64,000 nucleotides of DNA from JANXAZ01 sp964504655 (lineage in GTDB: Bacteria > Pseudomonadota > Alphaproteobacteria > Geminicoccales > Geminicoccaceae): NCBI GenBank assembly GCA_964504655.1, contig CAZDFD010000010.1:1-64000 (forward strand). The letters are read 5' to 3'. The translations under genes and the position numbers were made by a program. The first letter of the stretch is position 1. Each line of letters starts with the position of its first letter. The notes beneath the pieces are model-generated. The model worked only from the letters and a program-made list of their open reading frames with translations. It did no database searches and was not told the DNA's origin. This document shows, one piece after another, positions 1 through 7,501 of the stretch.

Positions 1-460
1 CCTCGAGCAGGAACGCCTCGAACGGCTCGTCGGTGCGGTCGAGCTCGTCGATCAGGAGGACGGGTGGGCCGCGGAAGTCGGGCTCGAGGGCCTGCAGGAG
101 TGGCCGGCGGATCAGGAACCGCTCGGCGAAGATGTCCTGGGCGAGCCCTTCCCGGTCGGTGATCCCGGCCGCCTCGGCGAGGCGGATCTCGAGCATCTGC
201 CGCTGGTAGTTCCACTCGTAGACCGCCGCGGCGACATCGAGGCCCTCGTAGCACTGCAGCCGGATCAGGTTGCGGTCGAGCGTTTCGGCCAGCACTTTCG
301 CGATCTCGGTCTTGCCGACCCCGGCCTCGCCCTCGAGGAACAGGGGCCGGCCGAGCTTCAGGGCCAGGAACAGCGCCGTGGCGAGCGGCCGGTCGGCGAC
401 GTAGCGTCCCCGCGCCAGGAGCTCGATGGTGGCGTCGATCGAGGCGGGAAGATCGGACAT
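1..460 (-). CDS. coxD: MoxR/CoxD-type AAA+ ATPase, N-terminal part
   Basis: These are the first 153 residues of an AAA+ ATPase; the rest runs off the left edge. Walker A (GEAGVGKT) is at residues 44-51 and Walker B (VLLIDEL) at 134-140. The stretch IRLQCYEGLD followed by YEWNY is typical of CoxD and close MoxR relatives, which act in maturation of the [CuSMoO2] or Mo centre of CO dehydrogenase. The start is the ATG at 458-460. The coxGSLM genes lie on the same strand at 2.9-7.4 kb, separated from this gene by two unrelated genes on the other strand. A general MoxR chaperone role cannot be excluded from a fragment. The family call is firm and the CoxD assignment is likely. Confidence 0.8.
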   Translation of the reverse strand, partial: MSDLPASIDATIELLARGRYVADRPLATALFLALKLGRPLFLEGEAGVGKTEIAKVLAETLDRNLIRLQCYEGLDVAAAVYEWNYQRQMLEIRLAEAAGITDREGLAQDIFAERFLIRRPLLQALEPDFRGPPVLLIDELDRTDEPFEAFLLE

Positions 461-559
461 CAGGGGGTTCGCTCGGCTCGGGGAGCCGCGCCCGGGCGGC
501 GCGGCCGGCGGATCACACACGATGCCCAGGACGGGCGCAAGCGGCCGGCGCCGGACCGG

Positions 560-588
560 CTGACGCAGCCGCACGGCTCGGCTAGGAT
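560..588 (+). promoter_or_regulatory. candidate promoter for the VanZ-like pair
   Basis: A -35-like CTGACG (560-565) and a -10-like TAGGAT (583-588) are separated by exactly 17 bases. The predicted start of transcription is about 595, next to an ATG at 596. That ATG opens a 17-codon frame ending in TGA at 647-649, overlapping an in-frame GTG of the VanZ-like gene. The same TAGGAT/TAGCAT type of box appears before coaD and comF. Sequence inference only. Confidence 0.4.
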
Positions 589-639
589 CACGGGAATGCG
601 TGTGCAGCCCTCCTCCCCGGCCGAGCCGCGCCCCGGGCC

Positions 640-1737
640 GTGCCCGTGAGGAGCCGGCTCGCCCGGCTCCTGGCGTTCCGCCCCGACCCGGTGCTGGTGC
701 GGCTCCTGGGGGCGGTGCTGGCCCTCGCGGCCTTGACCGCCTTCCTGAGCTTCGGGATGGACCGGCTCGAGCCCGTGCCCGGCGCCCGCGCGCTGCGCCC
801 GCTCGCGGCCGAGGGCTCGGAGGCCTCGGTGCGGACCTACCCGGCGGCCGGCCGGGTCGAGCTGTCGCCGGACGCGGCGCTGCTCGACAGCCCCGGGTCC
901 ACGGGCAGCGTGGCGCTGCGCGTGACCGTGCCCTCGGGCGCCCCGCTCGCCGGGCTGCGGGTCGCGGTCGAGCTCGCCGCCGAGCGCATCACCCCGGCCG
1001 AGGGCTGGTCGGCCGGCGGCCATCTGCGGCTGGTCGGCCGGTCGGCCGCCGGCACGCTCCTGTTCGGCCGCGAGCTGCACGTGGCGCGGCTGGTCGGCAC
1101 CCGCTCGCCCTTCCGCCTGCGCCGCGACGTGGCGCTGCCGGCGGGCGCGGTCGGCGCCACCCTCGAGGTCGAGCTGGTGCGCGCCGCCGGCCGGCTCCTG
1201 CTGCGCGACCTGACGCTCGCACCGCTCCGCCACCGGCCGGCCTTCGGGCTCGCCCGGGCGGCGCTCATCGCCGGCTGGATCGTGCTCGGCGGCTGGACCG
1301 TGCTGCGCCTTCTGGGGACCCTGCGCACGCCCTGGCTCGCGACCGCGCTCGGGATCGCCACGACGGTCGCGATCGTGCTGCTCGTGCTGCCGCGCGAGCC
1401 CGAGCAGCAGATGCTCGCCGAGGCCGCCCGCCTGCTCGGCCTGGGCGGGGTCGAGGCCGATGCCCTGGGCGATCTCGGCCACGTCCTGATCTTCGCCCTG
1501 CTCGCCCTGGTGGCGGTCGGCGCGGTGCGCACCCTCCCGCCCGCGGCCGTGCTCCTCGCTTTGGCGGCGGCGGCACCCGTGGCCGAGTACGTCCAGCTCC
1601 TGACCGACGGCCGCAGCGCCGACCCGGCCGACGCGCTCCGCAACCTCGTGGGCGTGGCCCTCGGCGGCGGCCTGGGGCTGCTCCTGCGCCGGCTGCCGCT
1701 GCCGGGCGCGCCGGCCGGCCGCGGACGGCTGCCGTGA
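640..1737 (+). CDS. VanZ-like membrane protein (first of a tandem pair)
   Basis: A 365-residue membrane protein. It has an N-terminal membrane segment (about 20-40), a polar domain of about 150 residues predicted to be extracytoplasmic, and then about four hydrophobic segments. The C-terminal part contains the VanZ-like signature: DLGHVLIFALLAL, then AEYVQLLTDGRSADPADALRN and a Gly-rich last helix. VanZ-family proteins are poorly understood; VanZ itself gives low-level teicoplanin resistance. The GTG at 640 is used; the GTG at 646 is an alternative, and no strong ribosome site is visible. Its stop overlaps the start of the next, homologous gene (GTGA). Exact function unknown. Confidence 0.75.
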   Translation: MPVRSRLARLLAFRPDPVLVRLLGAVLALAALTAFLSFGMDRLEPVPGARALRPLAAEGSEASVRTYPAAGRVELSPDAALLDSPGSTGSVALRVTVPSGAPLAGLRVAVELAAERITPAEGWSAGGHLRLVGRSAAGTLLFGRELHVARLVGTRSPFRLRRDVALPAGAVGATLEVELVRAAGRLLLRDLTLAPLRHRPAFGLARAALIAGWIVLGGWTVLRLLGTLRTPWLATALGIATTVAIVLLVLPREPEQQMLAEAARLLGLGGVEADALGDLGHVLIFALLALVAVGAVRTLPPAAVLLALAAAAPVAEYVQLLTDGRSADPADALRNLVGVALGGGLGLLLRRLPLPGAPAGRGRLP

Positions 1738-2825
1738 GCGTGGCGCGCGCCTGGACGCTCGGCCTCGCCCTCCTGGCGCTCGCGACCTGGGCGGCGGCGG
1801 AGCTTCTGCCGGCGCACGTGCCGGGCGGGCCGGCGCTGCGCCTCTGGCCGCCGCCCGACGCCGATGACCCGCTCGCCGGCTGGACGCTCGAGCGCGGCAA
1901 GGGCCGGGTCGAGGTGATCGACGGCATCCTCCGCCTCGAGGCGCCGCGCGCCGACCCCTACGTGCTCCTGCGCCGCCCGCTCGAAGCACCACCGGGCACG
2001 CTCGCCTTCCAGATCTCGGCCGAGGCGCGCTTCGCCGGCACCGGCGGGCTCCGGCCGGTCGAGGCGGCGCGCATCCATCTCATGGGCCGTGACGCGGAGG
2101 GCCGGCTCCTGCCCGACCGCCGCGAGGATGCGCTGCGCGCCCGCTCCGACCGCGACTGGCAGCTCTTCGCGGCCGACCTGGCACCGCCGCCCGGCGCCGC
2201 CGGAAGCGAGCTCCTGGTCCGCCTGCAGCGCGCCGCCGGCCGGCTCGAGCTGCGCAGCCTCGAGGTCCGCCCGCTCGTGGCCGGCCCTTGGCTCGGGCCC
2301 GCCCGGCTGGCCTTGGCCCTCGCCTGGCTCGGGCTGCTCGCGCTCGGCGGCGGGCTCCTCCTGCACCGGGCGGTGCGCCGGCCCTGGGCGGCCGCCGCGC
2401 TGGCCGCGGCCGCGGCAGCCCTCGTGCTGATCCTGCTGCCACCCGAGCTCGCCGACCGCCTCCTCCCCGCGGGCCTGCTCCGCGCCGTCCTGGCGGGCCC
2501 GGCGGTGCCGCTCCTGGGCCACGCCCTCATGGCCGCGACCGTCGCCGCCCTCGCCGCCCGCGCGCTCGAGCTCCGCCGCCTCCCCGGCCCGGCCGCCGTG
2601 GTGCTGGTGGCGGCCGCGGCCGGCGAGGCCGTGCAGCTCCTCGCCAGCGGCCGCGAGGCGAGCCTCGAGGACCTCCTGGCCAACGCCCTGGGCGGGCTCG
2701 GGGGCCTCGTCCTCGCGCGCCGGCTCGTGGGACCGGCGCCGCCGGCCGAGCCCGAGCCCGAGCGGGCGGAGATCGCCCGGGCGCTCGAGCTCCGCCCGCT
2801 CGCCCCGGCCGAGCCCGGCGGCTGA
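1734..2825 (+). CDS. VanZ-like membrane protein (second of a tandem pair)
   Basis: A 363-residue protein with the same layout as the preceding gene: an N-terminal membrane segment, a soluble domain of about 150 residues, and C-terminal helices with the VanZ-type stretch GHALMAATVAALAARALE and then GEAVQLLASGREASLEDLLAN. It starts at a GTG that overlaps the previous stop, so the two are probably translationally coupled. The tail after the last helix is Glu/Pro/Ala-rich. Similar length and domain order argue for a tandem duplication followed by divergence. The soluble domains may bind sugar or lipid, but this is a guess. A strong hairpin follows the stop. Confidence 0.75.
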   Translation: MSVARAWTLGLALLALATWAAAELLPAHVPGGPALRLWPPPDADDPLAGWTLERGKGRVEVIDGILRLEAPRADPYVLLRRPLEAPPGTLAFQISAEARFAGTGGLRPVEAARIHLMGRDAEGRLLPDRREDALRARSDRDWQLFAADLAPPPGAAGSELLVRLQRAAGRLELRSLEVRPLVAGPWLGPARLALALAWLGLLALGGGLLLHRAVRRPWAAAALAAAAAALVLILLPPELADRLLPAGLLRAVLAGPAVPLLGHALMAATVAALAARALELRRLPGPAAVVLVAAAAGEAVQLLASGREASLEDLLANALGGLGGLVLARRLVGPAPPAEPEPERAEIARALELRPLAPAEPGG

Positions 2826-2862
2826 GCCCGCCGTTTGGGCCCGCCGCCCGCCCGGGCCCGGA

Positions 2863-2896
2863 CGCCAGAAGGGGGCCCGAAGGCCCCCTTCCGGCG
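2863..2896. terminator. bidirectional hairpin between convergent genes
   Basis: A perfect 10-bp stem (GAAGGGGGCC / GGCCCCCTTC, 2868-2891) with a CGAA tetraloop is extended outward by four more pairs after one A/C mismatch. It sits between the stops of the VanZ-like gene (+) and coxM (-), where a shared terminator is expected. No long T tract follows, which is common in DNA this GC-rich. Confidence 0.7.
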
Positions 2897-2917
2897 CGCG
2901 TCGAAGGGTTCGGCCGC

Positions 2918-3715
2918 TCAGCCGGCGGCGGCCAAGGCCCGCTTGGCCATGACCTTGATCAGGTGCGCCCGGTAGTCGGTCTGGGCGTGGATGTCGGCGT
3001 TGAGCCCGGAGGCGTCGATCGCGGCGCCGTCGATCGCGGCCGCCGACCAGCTCGAGGCGAGCGCCTGCTCGAGCGTGGTCGCGCGGAACACGCAGGGTGC
3101 CGCCCCGGTCACCGCGACCCGCACCCCGCCCGCGGTCCTGGCGAGGAACACGCCCACGATCGCGTAGCGGCTGGCCGGGTTCGGGAACTTGGCGTAGGCC
3201 GCCTTCTCGGGCTTCGGGAAGTGCACCGCGGTGACGATCTCGTCGGCCGCGAGCGCGGTCTCGAACATGCCGGTGAAGAAGTCGTCCGCGGCGATCGTGC
3301 GGTTCTTGCTGGTCCGCACCTGGGCGCCCAGGCCCAGGACCGCGCCCGGATAGTCGGCGGCCGGGTCGTTGTTGGCGATCGAGCCGCCGAGCGTGCCGCG
3401 GTTGCGGACCTGCGGGTCGCCGATCCCCTCGGCGAGTGCGGCCAGCGCCGGGATCAGCCGCTTGACCACGGCCGAGCCGGCCACCTCGGCGTGCCGGGTC
3501 GTGGCGCCGATCGTGACCCCGCCGGCCTCCTCCTTGATCCCGCGGAGCTCGGCGATGGCGCCGAGGTCGATCACGTCCGTGGGCTGCGCCAGGCGCTGCT
3601 TCAGGGTCGGGATGTAGGTCTGGCCGCCGGCCATGAGCTTGCCGTCGGGATGGCCGGCCAGGAGCCGCGCCGCCTCGGCGAGCGAGGCCGGGCGGTGATA
3701 GTTGAAGGCGTACAT
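2918..3715 (-). CDS. coxM: CO dehydrogenase-like medium (FAD) subunit
   Basis: This 265-residue FAD subunit belongs to the xanthine oxidase/CO dehydrogenase family and passes electrons from the iron-sulfur subunit to the acceptor. The FAD-binding motifs AGGQTYIPTLKQRL (about 29-42) and TLGGSIANNDPAADYPG (about 108-124) are both present. Length is as expected (about 260-290). A ribosome site (GGGGGAGG) precedes the ATG by five bases. It is the last gene of coxS-coxL-coxM, 13 bases after coxL. The S-L-M order is that of form II enzymes, whereas form I uses M-S-L. Confidence 0.9.
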   Translation of the reverse strand: MYAFNYHRPASLAEAARLLAGHPDGKLMAGGQTYIPTLKQRLAQPTDVIDLGAIAELRGIKEEAGGVTIGATTRHAEVAGSAVVKRLIPALAALAEGIGDPQVRNRGTLGGSIANNDPAADYPGAVLGLGAQVRTSKNRTIAADDFFTGMFETALAADEIVTAVHFPKPEKAAYAKFPNPASRYAIVGVFLARTAGGVRVAVTGAAPCVFRATTLEQALASSWSAAAIDGAAIDASGLNADIHAQTDYRAHLIKVMAKRALAAAG

Positions 3716-3728
3716 CCGATCCTCCCCC

Positions 3729-6098
3729 TTACTCGGCCGCCTTGGCCACCGGCCGGCTCTGCAGCGCCCGCCACACCCGCTCCGGGGTGGCCGGCATCTC
3801 GACCCGTGCGCCGATGGCGTTGGTGATGGCGTTGATGACCGCGGCCGGCGCGCCGATCGCCCCGGCCTCGCCGCAGCCCTTGACCCCCATCGAGTTGGAG
3901 GTGCAGGCGGTGCCGCGCGAGGTGTGCACCTCGAAGGACGGCACGTCGTCCGCCCGCGGCATGCAGTAGTCCATGTAGGAGCCGGTCAGGAGCTGGCCGC
4001 CGCTGTCGTAGCGGGCGCCCTCGAGCAGCGCCTGGCCGATGCCCTGCACGAGCCCGCCATGGACCTGGCCCTCGACGATCATCGGGTTGACGACGTTGCC
4101 GAAATCGTCGACCGCCACGAACTTGACGATGTCCACCTCGCCGGTCTGCGGGTCGACCTCGACCTCGCAGACATAGGTCCCGGCCGGGAAGGTGAAGTTC
4201 GGCGGGTCGAAGAACGCGCCCTCCTCCATCCCCGGCTCGAGCCCGGCCGGATAGTTGTGCGGCACGTAGGCGGTGAAGACGACCTCGCCGATGGTCTTGG
4301 CCTTGTCGGTGCCGGCGACGGTGAACTTGCCGTCCTTGAAGGTGATGTCGGCCTCCGACGCCTCGAGCAGATGGGCGGCGATCTTCTTGCCCTTGGCGAT
4401 CACCTTGTCGCAGGCCTTCATCAGCGCCTCGCCGCCCACGGCGAGCGAGCGCGAGCCGTAGGTGCCCATGCCCACGGGCGTCTTCTCGGTGTCGCCGTGG
4501 ATCACCTCGACGTCCTCGTAAGCAACGCCGAGCTTGTCGGCGACGAGCTGGCTGAAGGTCGTCTCGTGGCCCTGGCCGTGGGTGTGGGTGCCGGTCAGCA
4601 CCTGCACCTTGCCGGTGTGGGTGAAGCGGACCTTGGCGCTCTCCCACAGGCCCACGCCGGCACCGAGCGAGCCCACCACGGCCGACGGCGCGATGCCGCA
4701 GGCCTCGATGTAGCAGGAGACCCCGATGCCCCTGAGCTTGCCGTTGCGCTCGCTCTGCGCCCGCCGCCCGGCGAAGCCCGCATAGTCGACGAGCTTCAAG
4801 GCCTCGTCCAGGCAGGTGTCGTAGTCGCCGGTGTCGTACACGAGCGCGACCGGCGTCTGGTAGGGGAAGGCCGACTTCGGGATGAAGTTCTTGCGGCGGA
4901 TCTCGGCCGGATCCATCCGCATCTCCATGGCCGCCTGGTCGATCAGGGTCTCGATCAGGAAGCTCGCCTCCGGCCGGCCGGCGCCGCGATAGGCGTCGAC
5001 CGGTGCGGTGTTGGTGTAGTAGGCCTGCACGTCGCAGTAGATCGAAGGCGTCTTGTACTGTCCGGCGAGCAGCGTCGCGTAGAGATAGGTCGGGATGCAC
5101 GAGCTGAAGGTGCTCATGTACCCGCCGAGATTGGCCTTGGTGTTGACGCGCATGGCGAGGAAGTTGCCGTCCCGGTCCATCGCCAGCTCGGCGCGGCTGA
5201 CGTGGTCGCGGCCGTGGGCGTCGGTGAGGAAGCTCTCGGAGCGCTCGGCCACCCACTTGACCGGCCGGCCGCCGACCTTCTTGGAGGCCCAGAGGACGAC
5301 GCACTCCTCACCGTAGATGAAGATCTTCGAGCCGAAGCCGCCGCCCACGTCGGGCGCCACCACCCGCAGCTTGTGCTCCGGTGCCACGCCGATGAAGGCC
5401 GAGATCACGAGCCGGTGGACGTGCGGGTTCTGGCTCGTGAGGTAGAGCGTGTAGGCGTCCTGGCCGGGATCGAAATGGCCGATCGCGGCGCGCGGTTCCA
5501 TGGCGTTCGGCACGAGCCGGTTGTTGACGAGCTCCATCCTGGTGACGTGGTGCGCCTTGGCGAAGGCCGCGTCCACCGCCGCCTTGTCGCCGAGCTCCCA
5601 GTCGTAGCAGAGATTGTTCGCCACCTCCTCGTGGACGAGCGCACCGGCGCCGTGCGCGTCGGCCACGTCGACCACCGCCGGCAGCACCTCGTAGTCGACG
5701 ACGAGCGCCTCGGCCGCGTCCTTGGCACGGGCGAGCGTGTCGGCCACGACGACCGCGACACGGTCGCCCACGTAGCGCACCTTGCCCTGCGCGAGCAGCG
5801 GGTGCGGCCCCATCTTCATGGGCGAGCCGTCCTTGGACTTGACCAGCCAGCCGCAGACCAGGTTGCCGAGCCCGTCGGCCTTGACGTCATCGCCGGTGAG
5901 CACCGCGAGCACGCCCGGCCGGCCGGCGGCCGAGGCCGTGTCGATCCGCTTGATCCTGGCGTGCGCGTGCGGCGAGCGCACGAACACTGCATAGGCCTGG
6001 CCCGGCTGGTTGATGTCGTCGGTGTAGCGGCCGCGGCCGGTGATGAAGCGCAGGTCCTCCTTCCTGGGGACGCGCGCGCCGATGCCCTTCTCTGCCAT
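3729..6098 (-). CDS. coxL: form II CO dehydrogenase-like large (Mo) subunit
   Basis: A 789-residue molybdopterin-binding catalytic subunit of the xanthine oxidase family. The active-site loop reads AYRGAGR (369-375), the form II signature; form I CoxL has AYxCSFR with the Cu-binding Cys. The catalytic Glu of the family is in GCGEAGAIGAP (about residue 744), and the Mo-cofactor glycine-rich stretch VGGGFGSK is at 251-258. The start at 6098 leaves a 26-base gap after coxS. Form II enzymes have been linked to CO oxidation in some rhizobia, but the true substrate of many is unknown, so 'CO dehydrogenase' is a family name here. Confidence 0.9.
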   Translation of the reverse strand: MAEKGIGARVPRKEDLRFITGRGRYTDDINQPGQAYAVFVRSPHAHARIKRIDTASAAGRPGVLAVLTGDDVKADGLGNLVCGWLVKSKDGSPMKMGPHPLLAQGKVRYVGDRVAVVVADTLARAKDAAEALVVDYEVLPAVVDVADAHGAGALVHEEVANNLCYDWELGDKAAVDAAFAKAHHVTRMELVNNRLVPNAMEPRAAIGHFDPGQDAYTLYLTSQNPHVHRLVISAFIGVAPEHKLRVVAPDVGGGFGSKIFIYGEECVVLWASKKVGGRPVKWVAERSESFLTDAHGRDHVSRAELAMDRDGNFLAMRVNTKANLGGYMSTFSSCIPTYLYATLLAGQYKTPSIYCDVQAYYTNTAPVDAYRGAGRPEASFLIETLIDQAAMEMRMDPAEIRRKNFIPKSAFPYQTPVALVYDTGDYDTCLDEALKLVDYAGFAGRRAQSERNGKLRGIGVSCYIEACGIAPSAVVGSLGAGVGLWESAKVRFTHTGKVQVLTGTHTHGQGHETTFSQLVADKLGVAYEDVEVIHGDTEKTPVGMGTYGSRSLAVGGEALMKACDKVIAKGKKIAAHLLEASEADITFKDGKFTVAGTDKAKTIGEVVFTAYVPHNYPAGLEPGMEEGAFFDPPNFTFPAGTYVCEVEVDPQTGEVDIVKFVAVDDFGNVVNPMIVEGQVHGGLVQGIGQALLEGARYDSGGQLLTGSYMDYCMPRADDVPSFEVHTSRGTACTSNSMGVKGCGEAGAIGAPAAVINAITNAIGARVEMPATPERVWRALQSRPVAKAAE

Positions 6099-6124
6099 CC
6101 TCGCCTCCGCTCTTCCCCCGGGGT

Positions 6125-6607
<483 letters not shown>

Positions 6608-6748
6608 CGGCTGCAACCTCCCACCCCTCATGGCCCGTGCTGGACCGCGCCCGGCGCCCCGCCCGAGGCGCGCGCGATCCGGATCGTCTTTTCGGCGGTC
6701 CGCAACCTAGGTGCCCACCGGGCGAGCGTCAACGCGCGCCGGCCCGGC

Positions 6749-7381
6749 TCAGCCGGAGGCGAGCGCCCAGATCAGGATCAGGAGCACGACCACGGCGGCC
6801 GCGATCCAGATCCAGGGAATCCCGGCGATCCCGGCCGGCGCCTCGAGCGGAGCCGGGGCGGGCGCCGGTGCCGCCGGCCGCGGCGCGGCCGCGGGCGCCG
6901 GCGCCGGCGCCGCCGGGGCCGCGGCCGCCGGCGCCGCGGCGGCCGCGGCGATCTCGACGAAGCGGCCGAAGAAGTCGTCGGCCATCTTCTTGGCGGTGCC
7001 CTGGATCAGCCGGGAGCCGATCTGCGCGAGCTTGCCGCCGACCTCGGCCTTGGCCTCGTACTTGAGGATCGTGGCCGCGGGCCCGTCCTCGAGGAGCTGC
7101 ACCCGGGCGCCGCCCTTGGCGAAGCCCGCGACCCCGCCCGAGCCCTCGCCCGAGATCGTGTAGGCGGCCGGCGGATCGAGATCGGAGAGGGTGACCTTGC
7201 CGGCGAAGGTCGCCGAGACCGGCCCGACCTTGGCCTTGACCTTGGCCTGCAGCTCGTTGTCGGAGCTCTTCTGCAGCGATTCACAGCCCGGGATGGCCTT
7301 GGCCAGCACCTCCGGATCGTTGAGCATCTCCCAGACCCGCTGCCGCGCCGCCGGGATCCGGTACTCGCCGGTCATGTCCAT
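6749..7381 (-). CDS. coxG: CoxG, membrane-anchored SRPBCC protein
   Basis: This 210-residue protein opens with a CoxG/SRPBCC domain (about 1-150; MTGEYRIPAARQRVWEMLND, then IPGCESL). An Ala/Pro-rich linker (about 150-185) and one C-terminal hydrophobic helix (about 187-207) follow, so it is predicted to be tail-anchored in the inner membrane. In carboxidotrophs CoxG recruits CO dehydrogenase to the membrane, and recent work suggests it carries quinone to such hydrogenase or dehydrogenase enzymes. A GGGGGGAG ribosome site precedes the ATG. It is 141 bases upstream of coxS, in the same direction. Confidence 0.88.
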   Translation of the reverse strand: MDMTGEYRIPAARQRVWEMLNDPEVLAKAIPGCESLQKSSDNELQAKVKAKVGPVSATFAGKVTLSDLDPPAAYTISGEGSGGVAGFAKGGARVQLLEDGPAATILKYEAKAEVGGKLAQIGSRLIQGTAKKMADDFFGRFVEIAAAAAAPAAAAPAAPAPAPAAAPRPAAPAPAPAPLEAPAGIAGIPWIWIAAAVVVLLILIWALASG

Positions 7382-7452
7382 GGCCGCTCCCCCCCCTGGG
7401 GCGTTCCCCCCGGAGCCAGCGTGTAGGACCGCACCCCTGGGGCGGCAAGCCA

Positions 7453-7483
7453 GGTGTTGGCGGCGCGGCGGTGTTGGCGGCGC
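7453..7483. repeat. short direct repeat, 14 bp x2
   Basis: The 14-base unit GGTGTTGGCGGCGC occurs at 7453-7466 and again at 7470-7483, a period of 17 bases, in the spacer between mdeB and coxG. No function is evident. Confidence 0.6.
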
Positions 7484-7485
7484 CC

Positions 7486-7501
7486 GCTCCGGCGCCGGAG
7501 C
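7486..7501 (-). terminator. palindrome at the end of mdeB
   Basis: A perfect 16-base palindrome (GCTCCGGCGCCGGAGC) abuts the mdeB stop codon. As RNA it can fold into a 6-bp stem with a GCGC loop. It may end the mdeAB transcript before coxG. No T run follows, so intrinsic termination is uncertain. Confidence 0.35.

Noticed and set aside
460..1992. Long antisense frame of about 510 codons opposite the VanZ-like genes
   Set aside because: It is Arg/Gln/Glu-rich, has no domain sense and opposes two well-formed genes. Such frames are common by chance in DNA this GC-rich.
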